This document shows positions 9,473 through 17,572 of a stretch of 48,811 nt of DNA, one piece after another. The stretch is from Rubripirellula sp. (GTDB lineage: Bacteria; Planctomycetota; Planctomycetia; Pirellulales; Pirellulaceae). The position numbers and the translations under genes are program-made. The notes under the pieces are model-generated. The model saw nothing but the letters and a program-made list of their open reading frames with translations. It ran no database searches and was not told where the DNA came from. Positions within the stretch are counted from its first letter, which is position 1. Every line of letters starts with the position of its first letter. The DNA lies in the NCBI GenBank assembly GCA_028823035.1, contig JAPKCI010000019.1, positions 1-48,811 of the forward strand. The letters are read 5' to 3'.

Positions 9473-9781
9473 CTAACCTGCTGCTGCACCGCTAACGGCT
9501 ACAGCGATAAAAAAGGCATAGATTGCTATAACGAGCACCGTTAACACCAGCGAGACATACCCCATGATCATTCCTGCCATGGCCATGCCCCGACCGGAGG
9601 CTTCGCCCCGATCAGCCTTCTTTATCCCGATATGACCACAGATGATTGCCGGAATCGCCGCGAATGTGCCGCACATCGTGATGGAGAGGATGCCTGCAAC
9701 CAGCGACACAATCGCCATCTCTTGCGGAAGCTGCTGTGCCTGATTCGAAACTGGCTGATTTTGGTAGGGATTCGTACTCAC
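9473..9781 (-). CDS. DUF4190 family small membrane protein
   Basis: About 102 residues. A short polar Asn/Gln/Pro-rich N-terminus (STNPYQNQPVSNQAQQ) is followed by two membrane segments: AIVSLVAGILSITMCGTFAAIPAIICGHIG in part, and MIMGYVSLVLTVLVIAIYAFFIAVAV in part. The motif GHIGIKKADRGEASGRGMAMAG is typical of DUF4190. A GTG start at 9781 is preferred: GAGAGG lies 7 bases upstream and family members usually begin MSTNPYQ. An in-frame ATG exists 15 bases further upstream, but with an AGG directly against it. Function unknown; probably co-transcribed with the DUF2752 gene. Confidence 0.85.
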   Translation of the reverse strand: MSTNPYQNQPVSNQAQQLPQEMAIVSLVAGILSITMCGTFAAIPAIICGHIGIKKADRGEASGRGMAMAGMIMGYVSLVLTVLVIAIYAFFIAVAVSGAAAG

Positions 9782-10271
9782 AGGAACGCCTCTCATCCTA
9801 AAAAGACAACTTTTTCAAGTAACACTTCCGACACACGATGCTGAGCGTCAAAAACAACAACACATCAAAAACAGCAACACCGAACACCTATAACTTACTC
9901 TACCTGACGTGTCCATTGTGTTGAACCCTAGAAAATCGAATTACTTTCTTAACTGCAACAGGGTCCTGCCAACGTTGATGGTTGGTCGGAGGAAAGAATG
10001 GCACCTGAAAATCATATACATTCATGTGCAACGATGCAGCAGAATGTCTCAAGAGAAGAACGTCTGCATGTTAAGAATTTCAGTAATCGGGCTTCACCTT
10101 CCCTGTCGGATTACGTCAATCACAGGCTGCTTCAGTGCTTGGATCAGGGATACCGTTACAACGCAGAAGGGTGAAAGGGGAATGTGCTTTGCACTCGCGT
10201 GAATCCCGATGACCAAAGATCACAAACGAAAATCCCGACATCGGGTCACCACGAACAACCTGAACAACGCC
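9782..10271. other. Intergenic region between divergent genes, no recognised feature
   Basis: Divergent spacer between the DUF4190 gene and the second sulfatase. An open frame at 9909-10202 encodes a 97-residue product with no leader, no domain and an odd composition; it is not supported as a gene. The stretch around 9845-9900 is A-rich, and promoters for both directions presumably lie here, but none could be assigned. Confidence 0.5.
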
Positions 10272-11915
10272 ATGCCTGAAAAGCTGAAACCCAGCATCAT
10301 ACTGACTTGTTTCGCCACAATTCTGCTAACCGTTTTCACCTTGGATACGGCAACTTCTGGAGAAACAAGACCCAACATTTTGTTCATCGCCATTGACGAT
10401 CTGCGACCTGAACTAGGTTGCTATGGTTCGCCCATTGCTCAAAGCCCCCACATCGATCGTCTAGCCGCAGAGGGTTTACGGTTCAATCGGGCCTACTGCC
10501 AACAGGCAATCTGCAGTCCATCACGAGCAAGTCTGATGACAGGCGCCAGACCAGACACGATTGGTGTGATTGAAAACACCGCTTATTTCCGTGAACTGAA
10601 CCCGAACATCATCACCCTGCCTCAGCATCTGATTTCCAACGGTTACGAGACGGTCTATTGCGGAAAAATCTATCACGCCAAAATGACCGACAACGAACAC
10701 TCGTGGAGCCGTTCGCCCGCTTGGAAATCCTGTCCCTACAAGCGTCCCCAATTACCCGGCGCCTATGCACTGCCAGAGAACCAGCAGATCTGGTCTGCCA
10801 ACAAGCAGAAAATGCTGACCAAGTATGGTCCCTCGGGTTCGGGTGGGCTGGTTCATGGGCCCGCCTACGAATCAGCCGATGTGGCTGATCACGTTTACGC
10901 CGATGGATTCAACACCCAGCTGGCAATTGCCACGCTCAAAGATCACCTGAAGCATCAACCGGAAACACCGCTGTTCCTGGCACTGGGCCTGGTCAAACCA
11001 CACCTCGACTTCATTGCACCCAAGAAATACTGGGACCTTTACGACCGGAAGAAAATCAAGACTGCAACGCAAACAAAATCACCGCAGGGCGGTGCGGCGA
11101 CCGGTTTGCACGCCTCATTTGAACTGCGAACTCGCCATGGCATTCCAAAGTCGGGGTCCATCGGTGATGAGTTAGCTCGCACATTGCTGCACGGTTACTA
11201 CGCCTGCGTCAGTTACGTCGATGCCCAGATTGGAATGATGCTCGAAGCATTGGAAGAAGCGGGCGTGCGAGACAATACGATCGTTATCGTCTGGGGCGAT
11301 CACGGGTGGCACCTCGGCGACATGGGCATCTGGGGGAAAGCAACCAATTACGAAATCGCAACCCGCGTCCCCATGATCATCTGGACTCCCGACATGAAGC
11401 AGCGAGGACACGCCACCGACGGGCTGGTTGAACTGGTTGACATGTATCCCACCCTGTGTGAACTTGCGGGCGTTCCACGACCCGACCACCTCGAGGGGCA
11501 CAGTTTTGCTCCGCTGCTGGCAAACCCGAACCAACCCTGGAAGAAAGCTGTTTTCAGTCAGTTCCCCAATCCGGCGCTCCGTGAATGGGCAGCCAACCCT
11601 CTGTCACCTGGAATGCGACAGACCTTCTTTGGTCCCTTGATTGAGGATGTCGAAAGCCGGATCATGCAACAACAGGGTGACGCCTGGGATCGGGACCTCT
11701 TTGAAAACCATCTGATGGGCTACACGATGAGGACATCAAGGTATCGCCTCGTGCTGTGGCGCGACCACCGTGACTCCAAAACGCCCCCCGTATTTGTGGA
11801 ACTCTACGACCACACCAACGACCCACAGGAAACACGCAACATCGCTGCCGAGTATCCCGTCGTGGTCGAACAGTTAACCCAACAATTCAAGCGGGGATGG
11901 CAGGCAAGCCTTTAG
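10272..11915 (+). CDS. Sulfatase, iduronate-2-sulfatase-like
   Basis: Predicted extracytoplasmic sulfate-ester hydrolase of about 547 residues. The ATG at 10272 gives a clean signal peptide (KLKPSIILTCFATILLTVFT). An in-frame ATG at 10209 would add 21 mainly basic residues; neither has a clear Shine-Dalgarno. The fold begins at RPNILFIAIDDLRPELGCYG, with the paired Asp metal ligands. The formylglycine motif is the classical CSPSR (TGC at 10512), followed by ASLMTG. The distal metal site is IVIVWGDHGWHLGD, and the YDHTNDPQETRNIA tail is typical of the iduronate-2-sulfatase-like group. The 3' end and the following 50 bases are duplicated downstream (12229-12397). Substrate unknown; no maturase for formylglycine is encoded nearby. 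Confidence 0.93.
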   Translation: MPEKLKPSIILTCFATILLTVFTLDTATSGETRPNILFIAIDDLRPELGCYGSPIAQSPHIDRLAAEGLRFNRAYCQQAICSPSRASLMTGARPDTIGVIENTAYFRELNPNIITLPQHLISNGYETVYCGKIYHAKMTDNEHSWSRSPAWKSCPYKRPQLPGAYALPENQQIWSANKQKMLTKYGPSGSGGLVHGPAYESADVADHVYADGFNTQLAIATLKDHLKHQPETPLFLALGLVKPHLDFIAPKKYWDLYDRKKIKTATQTKSPQGGAATGLHASFELRTRHGIPKSGSIGDELARTLLHGYYACVSYVDAQIGMMLEALEEAGVRDNTIVIVWGDHGWHLGDMGIWGKATNYEIATRVPMIIWTPDMKQRGHATDGLVELVDMYPTLCELAGVPRPDHLEGHSFAPLLANPNQPWKKAVFSQFPNPALREWAANPLSPGMRQTFFGPLIEDVESRIMQQQGDAWDRDLFENHLMGYTMRTSRYRLVLWRDHRDSKTPPVFVELYDHTNDPQETRNIAAEYPVVVEQLTQQFKRGWQASL

Positions 11916-12024
11916 AGTGTTCTGGCAACCACCGGGTTGTCATGGGGCCAGGTTGTCTTGGATCTGCTGCCCGCTGAGCAGTACCACTCACAAATGCGCA
12001 TGGATGCGACGACTTGTGACAGGC

Positions 12025-12045
12025 TCAGGCACCTATAATGCCTGA
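12025..12045 (+). terminator. Possible hairpin after the second sulfatase
   Basis: A perfect 7-bp stem TCAGGCA/TGCCTGA encloses a 7-base loop. A run of seven T follows about 20 bases later (12064-12070), too far for a textbook intrinsic terminator. It may still end the sulfatase transcript. Confidence 0.3.
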
Positions 12046-12099
12046 CGTGAAGCGAGAAACAGGTTTTTTTGAAACGCAGGGCAAGCTTTTATCGTTAGA

Positions 12100-12340
12100 T
12101 TCAAAATCCAGCTGGCACTTACCACGCTTAAAGATCACTTGAAGAATCGGCCCGAGACACCTCTGTTTCTGGCACTGGGCTTGATCAAGCCGCACCTCGA
12201 CTTCATCGCACCCAAAAAAATACTGCGCACTCGACGACCACACCAATGACCCATAGGAAACACGCAACATCGCTGCCGAGTATCCCGTCGTGGTCGATCA
12301 GTTAACCCAACAATTCAACCGGGGATGGCAGGCAAGCCTT
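12100..12340 (+). pseudogene. Sulfatase remnant, mosaic of two fragments
   Basis: The first part (12100-12228) translates as a diverged copy of an internal sulfatase segment: LKDHLKNRPETPLFLALG then LIKPHLDFIAPKK. It matches 10907-11032 of the upstream sulfatase, with many third-codon-position changes. It then jumps (12229 onward) to a near-identical copy of the same sulfatase's last 40 codons: DDHTNDP, an in-frame TAG where the parent has CAG, then ETRNIAAEYPVVVDQLTQQF and RGWQASL. The parent's stop codon TAG is TCG here. About 800 bases between the two parts are missing, and there is no start codon or leader. It cannot make a sulfatase. Confidence 0.88.
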
Positions 12341-12397
12341 TCGAGTGTTCTGGCAGCCACCGGGTTGTCATGGGTCCAAGTTGGCTTGGATCTGCTG
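12229..12397. repeat. Direct repeat of 11800-11968 (sulfatase 3' end plus flank)
   Basis: The segment repeats the last ~115 bases of the second sulfatase and the ~53 bases after it. There are only scattered substitutions, for example GTGTTCTGGCAACCACCGGG against GTGTTCTGGCAGCCACCGGG. The right end of the copy (12368-12397) encodes the C-terminus of the ThuA gene on the other strand. The duplicated unit therefore seems to have contained a sulfatase/ThuA convergent junction. Confidence 0.85.
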
Positions 12398-13243
12398 GTC
12401 GCCAGGTTGGGGCGAGGGGCAACCTTCCTTGGGCACCTCGACGTTGGCCGTCCAGAGAATCGCATTCAGCATGACTTTGCGAAAATTGTCATCCTGCCAA
12501 CTGCTGTGATTATGAGCGCCGGTGAATCCAAAACCACGACCGCCGCCGGGACGTTGATAGGCCCATGCAACATGTTGTTTCTCGCCCGACTCGACCGCTT
12601 TGCGGACCGCCGGATTACCACTCCGGGCACCATCTTTACGCTTCAATGTTTCCAATGGCGGAAGATCTGACAAGATAGGTGTGACCCCTTTCATGTCATC
12701 GACAAAACGCATGTGGTAATACCACTCGTCATCGATGCGAAAAGGCTTGACGCCATTGCTGACCGGATGGTCAGGAAAATCCTTGAAGTCAGGTGCCCAG
12801 TGAGGGTTGACCGACCAATCAAGATCACAGAAACCACCCATCCATTCCAGAAACTTCTGACCTGGTTTTCCTTTTTCTGCTTCCGTCGCCCAGTGGACCA
12901 TGACAACCCCGGTCCCCTTCTTCATCAGTGCGTCGAACTCATCAAGGTTGGGTTTAAGAACATGCCCACCATGTCCGGTACAGAAAATCACAATTGTATC
13001 GGCATCATCGAGAATGGATGTGTCTTTGGGATAGCCGTAATGAGGCACCAACTCGGCCTCGACTTCCAAACCCGAATCATTTAATGCCTTGGCGAGAATC
13101 ATGTTTCCCGCACGGTGTTCATGGTGCATCCGACCGTGACTGGGGGTGCCGGAGATGAAGACCACCTTGGCCTTCTCATCAGCGTTCACAACGCCGACGG
13201 ATCCAGCAACAAGGACAACAACCAGAAATGCTCTCAAGTTCAT
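12368..13243 (-). CDS. ThuA domain-containing secreted protein
   Basis: 291 residues with a signal peptide (MNLRAFLVVVLVAGSVGVVNA). The ThuA-like fold, related to class I glutamine amidotransferases, runs through VVFISGTPSHGRMHHEHRAG, ADTIVIFCTGHGGH, MKKGTGVVMVHWATE, HPVSNGVKPFRIDDEWYYHMRF and GGGRGFGFTGAHNHSSW. In planctomycetes such proteins often accompany PVC-type dehydrogenases and are thought to act in sugar metabolism; the reaction is not established. It starts 3 bases after the stop of the dehydrogenase-like gene, as the third gene of an operon. The last ~10 residues (QQIQANLDP) are encoded by sequence duplicated at 11939-11968. Confidence 0.9.
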   Translation of the reverse strand: MNLRAFLVVVLVAGSVGVVNADEKAKVVFISGTPSHGRMHHEHRAGNMILAKALNDSGLEVEAELVPHYGYPKDTSILDDADTIVIFCTGHGGHVLKPNLDEFDALMKKGTGVVMVHWATEAEKGKPGQKFLEWMGGFCDLDWSVNPHWAPDFKDFPDHPVSNGVKPFRIDDEWYYHMRFVDDMKGVTPILSDLPPLETLKRKDGARSGNPAVRKAVESGEKQHVAWAYQRPGGGRGFGFTGAHNHSSWQDDNFRKVMLNAILWTANVEVPKEGCPSPQPGDQQIQANLDP

Positions 13244-13246
13244 AAC

Positions 13247-15589
13247 TTACTCACTAACAATGACAACTTTGTTCCAATAAGCCCACTCATTCATCCAGTC
13301 GTTGGGATGATTCTCAATGGACAGGCGCAGTTTCTTTCCGGCGTAAGGCGTCAAGTCGACGGACACCTCCAACCATTCGTCCCCACCCACCGATTTTGAA
13401 CTGACCAACGTATCCTCAATCAGTTTTCCATCTGCGAGAACTCGCAACTGCCAATCTCCATGAGGATGGTGACTGACTCGCATCTGCAATGTCGTCTTCT
13501 TGTTTTCCGGTATGACTGACGTTCGTTGCAGACTGCTCGCTCGGTTCCGGTTCAAAGGATGCGTCTGCACGGCCATTGCATTGCGAAATTCCTTGTGTTC
13601 AACGACACCACCCTCGCCCACATTGCGGACGTTGAACCCCGGGGCAACTTTTTGAATGATCGATTGCCATTCCGGCTTGGGTTGCTGCTTACGTGGGCGA
13701 GCCAAATCAACCACAGCATCCCCGCTCAACATGCGACGCGTAACAAATTGTTGCAGTACCGGAATCTTGCCCCCGACTGCCAGTTTGAGTGCCTTCTCAG
13801 AATGATCGGGCACCATGGGTTCAAGTCCAAACCAATACATACGAGGCAGGTTGTTGTCCTCGATATCCTCCGAATGCGACACCAGTCCCTCAAGAATCGC
13901 CCAGCGATCATCGAAGGGCAACCGCCCGAGTGCAGAGGCAAGGTACAGACGCACAACAGGCGACGAATCTTTCGACGCCATGCTGGCCAACTTGTCGTGT
14001 ACGGCCCGATCGACAACCGGTCGCTTCGCCGTTGCCGCTGTCTGGAAGGAATGAATGCTGCTGTGATCACACAGAAACTGAATCGCCCAAGCCCGAATAT
14101 ACTCGTCTTCATGGTCCAATAACTGAACTAGCCGATCGGTCTTCAATCCATCCGTCACATAAAGTGACCAAAGGGCTCGTAACCGCTTGGGACTGCTGGT
14201 ACTCGCGTCACTGAACAACGTGTTCAATTTCGAATGCACGAGTTGACTATCCAGAGTGCCAGCGGCAGTCCGCGAGTGCAACTGAAGCCTAGCCTGACGG
14301 ACGTACCAGTCGTTGGGGTGCAATTGCAACTCGACCAGCTCGCCATCCGTCATAGCTCGCAAATTTGGACGCTCGATCGGCTTTGAATTTTTCGGCATGA
14401 TGCGATAGATACGCCCGCTATTGGCGAAATTGATCGTATTGCCACAGACATCGGTATCGTGCCAGTCGAGAATATAAACACCTCCCTCGGGACCGATCTC
14501 AACACTGAATCCAACCCAGGCAAGGTCATTGGTAGGCATGAAGTCATCGCCATGGCTACCAACAAAACTGGAACCCTTGCGTGTCAACACATCCGTCAGC
14601 ACCGCATGCTCGTGAATGTTGCACATGAATAGGCGATTGCGGTACTCGGGTGGAAACGCATCTGCCAGATACACACGTGCTCCGCCATGCGCTGACAAAT
14701 GGGTATGGTCCCGGATCGTCTTGATGTCGTCATAGATATGCGGATTCACATGCGGACGACTCTGTTTGTGATACACACCACCCTGCACGACATGAAACAG
14801 GTGGGGAATCACACAACAGGTCGCAAAACCCTGTCCCTGGTCATTGAAATCAAATCCCCACGGATTCGATAACCCGCGAGCGTACACCTCGAACTTGTTT
14901 CTAGTCGGATGGTATCGCCAAATTCCACCATCGATGAATTGCCGCGTCTCATCACTGTCGCCCGGTTTGCCAACACGCGACTGGGTGAAGACACCGTGGC
15001 ATCCATACAGCCAGCCATCAGGACCCCAGATAAAACTGTTGAGAGTTTCGTGGCGATCGTTGATCCCCCACCCATCGAGCAACACCTGAGGCGGGCCATC
15101 GGGAACGTCATCCCCATCTGCATCCGGAATGAAAGTCAAGTTGGGCGGCGAACCAACGAATACACCTCCAAAACCGGGTGCCAAACCGGACGTGAAAGTC
15201 AACGTATCGGTGAAAGTCTTCTTTTTGTCAAAGACACCATCACTGTTGGTGTCCTCAAGAATCTGGATCCGGCTGACTGGGTCGTCCGTGTGCTCACGCC
15301 GTGTTCGGTAATTGAAATTCTCGGCCACCCACATGCGACCACGGTCATCAAAACAGAATCCGATCGGCTCAGCGATGTCGGGTTCGGAGGCAAAGATCGA
15401 AACCTCAAAACCCTCCGGAATCGCCATTTTCTTGACCGCTTCCTCAGGCTTCAGAAACGGAGCATCGCTGGTGCGATGCTGCTTCTTTGGCAAGTCATTA
15501 CCGGGTTCTGCGGCATAAGCCACCACAGCAACCAACACGCACAAGGCCACACCGGCCCATTTTGATTTAACGAAACTGTATCGATTCAC
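13247..15589 (-). CDS. PVC-type membrane-bound dehydrogenase-like propeller protein with HEAT repeats
   Basis: 780 residues with a signal peptide (WAGVALCVLVAVVAYAAE). Residues about 45-420 match the planctomycete/verrucomicrobial dehydrogenase N-terminal domain (TIGR02604-like): KMAIPEGFEVSIFASEPDI, GFCFDDRGRMWVAENFNY, IQILEDTNSDGVFD and ARGLSNPWGFDFNDQGQ. Residues about 430-640 look like HEAT repeats (HPNDWYVRQARLQLH, LDHEDEYIRAWAIQFL). The last ~110 residues resemble a galactose-binding-like fold (VSVDLTPYAGKKLRLSIE). Relatives usually carry a C-terminal heme domain; here that domain is in the gene just upstream. Its start overlaps that gene's stop in an ATGA, implying translational coupling. 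Substrate unknown. Confidence 0.9.
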   Translation of the reverse strand: MNRYSFVKSKWAGVALCVLVAVVAYAAEPGNDLPKKQHRTSDAPFLKPEEAVKKMAIPEGFEVSIFASEPDIAEPIGFCFDDRGRMWVAENFNYRTRREHTDDPVSRIQILEDTNSDGVFDKKKTFTDTLTFTSGLAPGFGGVFVGSPPNLTFIPDADGDDVPDGPPQVLLDGWGINDRHETLNSFIWGPDGWLYGCHGVFTQSRVGKPGDSDETRQFIDGGIWRYHPTRNKFEVYARGLSNPWGFDFNDQGQGFATCCVIPHLFHVVQGGVYHKQSRPHVNPHIYDDIKTIRDHTHLSAHGGARVYLADAFPPEYRNRLFMCNIHEHAVLTDVLTRKGSSFVGSHGDDFMPTNDLAWVGFSVEIGPEGGVYILDWHDTDVCGNTINFANSGRIYRIMPKNSKPIERPNLRAMTDGELVELQLHPNDWYVRQARLQLHSRTAAGTLDSQLVHSKLNTLFSDASTSSPKRLRALWSLYVTDGLKTDRLVQLLDHEDEYIRAWAIQFLCDHSSIHSFQTAATAKRPVVDRAVHDKLASMASKDSSPVVRLYLASALGRLPFDDRWAILEGLVSHSEDIEDNNLPRMYWFGLEPMVPDHSEKALKLAVGGKIPVLQQFVTRRMLSGDAVVDLARPRKQQPKPEWQSIIQKVAPGFNVRNVGEGGVVEHKEFRNAMAVQTHPLNRNRASSLQRTSVIPENKKTTLQMRVSHHPHGDWQLRVLADGKLIEDTLVSSKSVGGDEWLEVSVDLTPYAGKKLRLSIENHPNDWMNEWAYWNKVVIVSE

Positions 15590-16776
15590 TTTGCCATCTC
15601 CACCTGAGCGGTTGTTCTTAGATACTTGATCAAATCCAGCATCTCCTGTGGCTTCATCTGTTCCAATTGCCCATCGGGCATCATGGATTTTGACGAAACC
15701 TTTCTTGCCTCAATATCTTCTTTCAAAATCACGACTTCCGGCTGTTCCACCGTTTTCAGCACAACACGCCGAGCATCTTCCTCTGCCACCACTCCATTGA
15801 GAAGGCGGCCATCGACCGTTTGCACCAGGACCATTTTGTATCCGTCCGGCACGTCGTAACTGGGATCCACGCTGTTCAACAGGATGTAATCCAGATTGGC
15901 CCGATTCGAGCCAGTCAATTCCGGCCCAATTTTTCCACCCACACCATACATGATGTGACAGGATGCGCAGGTCTTTGCAAATACGGCACGCCCCCGTGAT
16001 GCATCAGCTTCGGACATTGCCTCGGAGTTGCACATCGCCTTGTATTTCTCCATTAACTTGGCTCGATCAGCAGCCAATTCCTGAACCACACCGAAAACTT
16101 TCTCAAAACGTTTTCCGAGCAGCACATTGAGCGAGCGGGCAACATGGGCTGGGATATCTTCGCGAACGACTTCCCCCTCCTCGATAGCACTCAGCAACGC
16201 CTGTGCGTAACCCTTGCGAGTCGCAAGTGTTTCAATCACCGCACGACGCATGACTGCGTCCAGTTTTTCATAACGGCCCAACAACACCGAGGGTGCCGTC
16301 ACATTCTCTATCGACGCATAGCCGCGAATCGCATCCAAGCAAAGATTTGGATCGTCCAATAAGGATTCCAACGTCATGGAAACCTGCTCGTTCTTCTGCG
16401 TCAATAACAGGCGAAGGGCTGTACGCCGCGAACCCACCTCTGCGTCCTTGTCCTGGATAACCGCCAACGCACGTTGAACTGCCTTCTGATCACCAAAAAT
16501 CTGAGACAACTGCAGAGACAACTCGCGTTCTTCTGCGTTCTGGCTCGTCGCGAGTTTTTGGCTCAGTTCCTTCCAGCCTGCAGGCGACGGAACACTGCGA
16601 CGCCCCGCCAAACCACTCAACATCCCACGCATCAAAGAATTACGAACATTCGGATCATCCGTTGAATCAATGATTTTCACAAGCAGTACCAATGAATCGG
16701 ACTCATCCGCTGCCGTGACTCGATCAGAACCACACAGGCTCAATGCTAACAAAACAACGAAAAGAAAATGCTTCAT
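15586..16776 (-). CDS. HEAT-repeat protein with C-terminal PVC-type heme c domain
   Basis: 396 residues, exported (MKHFLFVVLLALSLCGSDRVTAAD). Residues about 25-240 are helical and HEAT-like. The C-terminal domain has one heme site, CASCH at residues 270-274, followed by GKIGPELTGSNRANLDYILL, VDPSYDVPDGYKMVLVQT, DGRLLNGVVAEEDARRVVL and MMPDGQLEQMKPQEMLDLI. This is the full signature of the Pirellula/Verrucomicrobium-type heme-binding domain (TIGR02603). It is the first gene of a three-gene operon. The stop overlaps the next start by four bases, so the product is expected to pass electrons from the dehydrogenase-like protein (inference). Confidence 0.9.
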   Translation of the reverse strand: MKHFLFVVLLALSLCGSDRVTAADESDSLVLLVKIIDSTDDPNVRNSLMRGMLSGLAGRRSVPSPAGWKELSQKLATSQNAEERELSLQLSQIFGDQKAVQRALAVIQDKDAEVGSRRTALRLLLTQKNEQVSMTLESLLDDPNLCLDAIRGYASIENVTAPSVLLGRYEKLDAVMRRAVIETLATRKGYAQALLSAIEEGEVVREDIPAHVARSLNVLLGKRFEKVFGVVQELAADRAKLMEKYKAMCNSEAMSEADASRGRAVFAKTCASCHIMYGVGGKIGPELTGSNRANLDYILLNSVDPSYDVPDGYKMVLVQTVDGRLLNGVVAEEDARRVVLKTVEQPEVVILKEDIEARKVSSKSMMPDGQLEQMKPQEMLDLIKYLRTTAQVEMAK

Positions 16777-16800
16777 GGTTGGAACGCAGGCAAGCGTGAC

Positions 16801-16864
16801 TTTTGAAGAACAGTAATTTTTGAAGAACAGTAATTTTTGAAGAACAGTAACTTTTGAGGAACAC
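16801..16864. repeat. 17-bp tandem repeat, about 3.8 copies, just upstream of the cytochrome operon
   Basis: Units TTTTGAAGAACAGTAAT start at 16801 and 16818 (identical) and 16835 (one change at the last base). A partial, diverged fourth unit starts at 16852. The array begins 24 bases from the start codon of the minus-strand heme protein, so it lies in that operon's leader or promoter. Confidence 0.95.
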
Positions 16865-16951
16865 TTCCTGGCTGCCAGTTGGGACTGCGGGGAACCAGCG
16901 ACACAAGAAGGAATGTTGTGACCTCAGGGCATTCTGTCCCAAGCATCAACT

Positions 16952-17107
16952 CGCAGAACATTTGAGATGTTTTACCGTTGGCTGATCACTTAACACCCTC
17001 ATATTGTATCCCGAAACCGCCCATTCAAACGCGCAGAACATTTGAGATATTTTACCGTTGGCTGATCACTTAACACCTCCAGATTGCAGCCCGAAACCGC
17101 CCATTCA
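16952..17107. repeat. 80-bp-period direct duplication
   Basis: Copy one covers 16952-17027 and copy two 17032-17107. Both begin CGCAGAACATTTGAGAT and end CCCGAAACCGCCCATTCA. About 70 of 76 positions agree; differences cluster in the middle (CCTCATATTGTAT against CTCCAGATTGCAG). No gene is recognised across it. Confidence 0.92.
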
Positions 17108-17533
17108 GCCTTCTGAGGGAGAAATCGATACAAAACGGAGCCGAGCGGAATCACCAGCTTGTAACCCGACCATCGTAAAACCGTGGCTCTGTTGAATACG
17201 ACGATTCCTGCCCTCGAAACGGTGACCAAACGGCAGCATTGATTGCCCCGCAATCCCGGCGGCAAAATGCAGTGAGAACAACCTTTGCTAACGTTGATTG
17301 GTGAAGAACTCGTCATTGGCATGATCAAGAACGGAACCTGATCTCCCATCATTCCCGCAAACGCGGCACCCGTGAAACTCGTCTCCCAAAGTGGTGACAT
17401 GATGCTTTGCCTGAACTGGCATTAACAGACGGAGCGTTCAAAGGCCCACTGAAATGAAAACAGGAGAACATGTGAGGATTACGCAACAAAATCTAATGGT
17501 GACGGTTATAGCGGAACGATAAGAACGAAAGAT

Positions 17534-17568
17534 AAAGCCGGGGATCAATGCACAAACGCACCGGCTTT
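17534..17568 (+). promoter_or_regulatory. Hairpin immediately before the RND permease start
   Basis: A perfect 8-bp inverted repeat AAAGCCGG/CCGGCTTT with a 19-base loop ends 4 bases before the GTG start of the permease. The position suggests it could influence initiation or bind a regulator. No T-run follows, so it is not a terminator. Function is inference only. Confidence 0.35.
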
Positions 17569-17572
17569 CAGC

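Larger units (their letters stand above)
16777..17572. other. Repeat-rich divergent intergenic region
   Basis: About 800 bases between the minus-strand cytochrome operon and the plus-strand RND operon. It holds a 17-bp tandem repeat (16801-16864), an 80-bp direct duplication (16952-17107) and a hairpin just before the RND start (17534-17568). A 133-codon minus frame at 16999-17400 runs through the duplication and shows no leader or family motif, so it is not called a gene. Confidence 0.6.

Noticed and set aside
9909-10202. 97-codon plus-strand open frame upstream of the second sulfatase
   Set aside because: No leader, no recognisable family, Cys/Arg-rich erratic composition and no ribosome-binding site; more likely promoter and leader DNA.
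12025-12270. Minus-strand frame across the sulfatase remnant
   Set aside because: It is the antisense of the remnant, as similar antisense frames exist under the intact sulfatase.
16999-17400. 133-codon minus-strand open frame
   Set aside because: Its C-terminal third is translated from the 80-bp duplication and the rest has no motif or leader; chance open frame.
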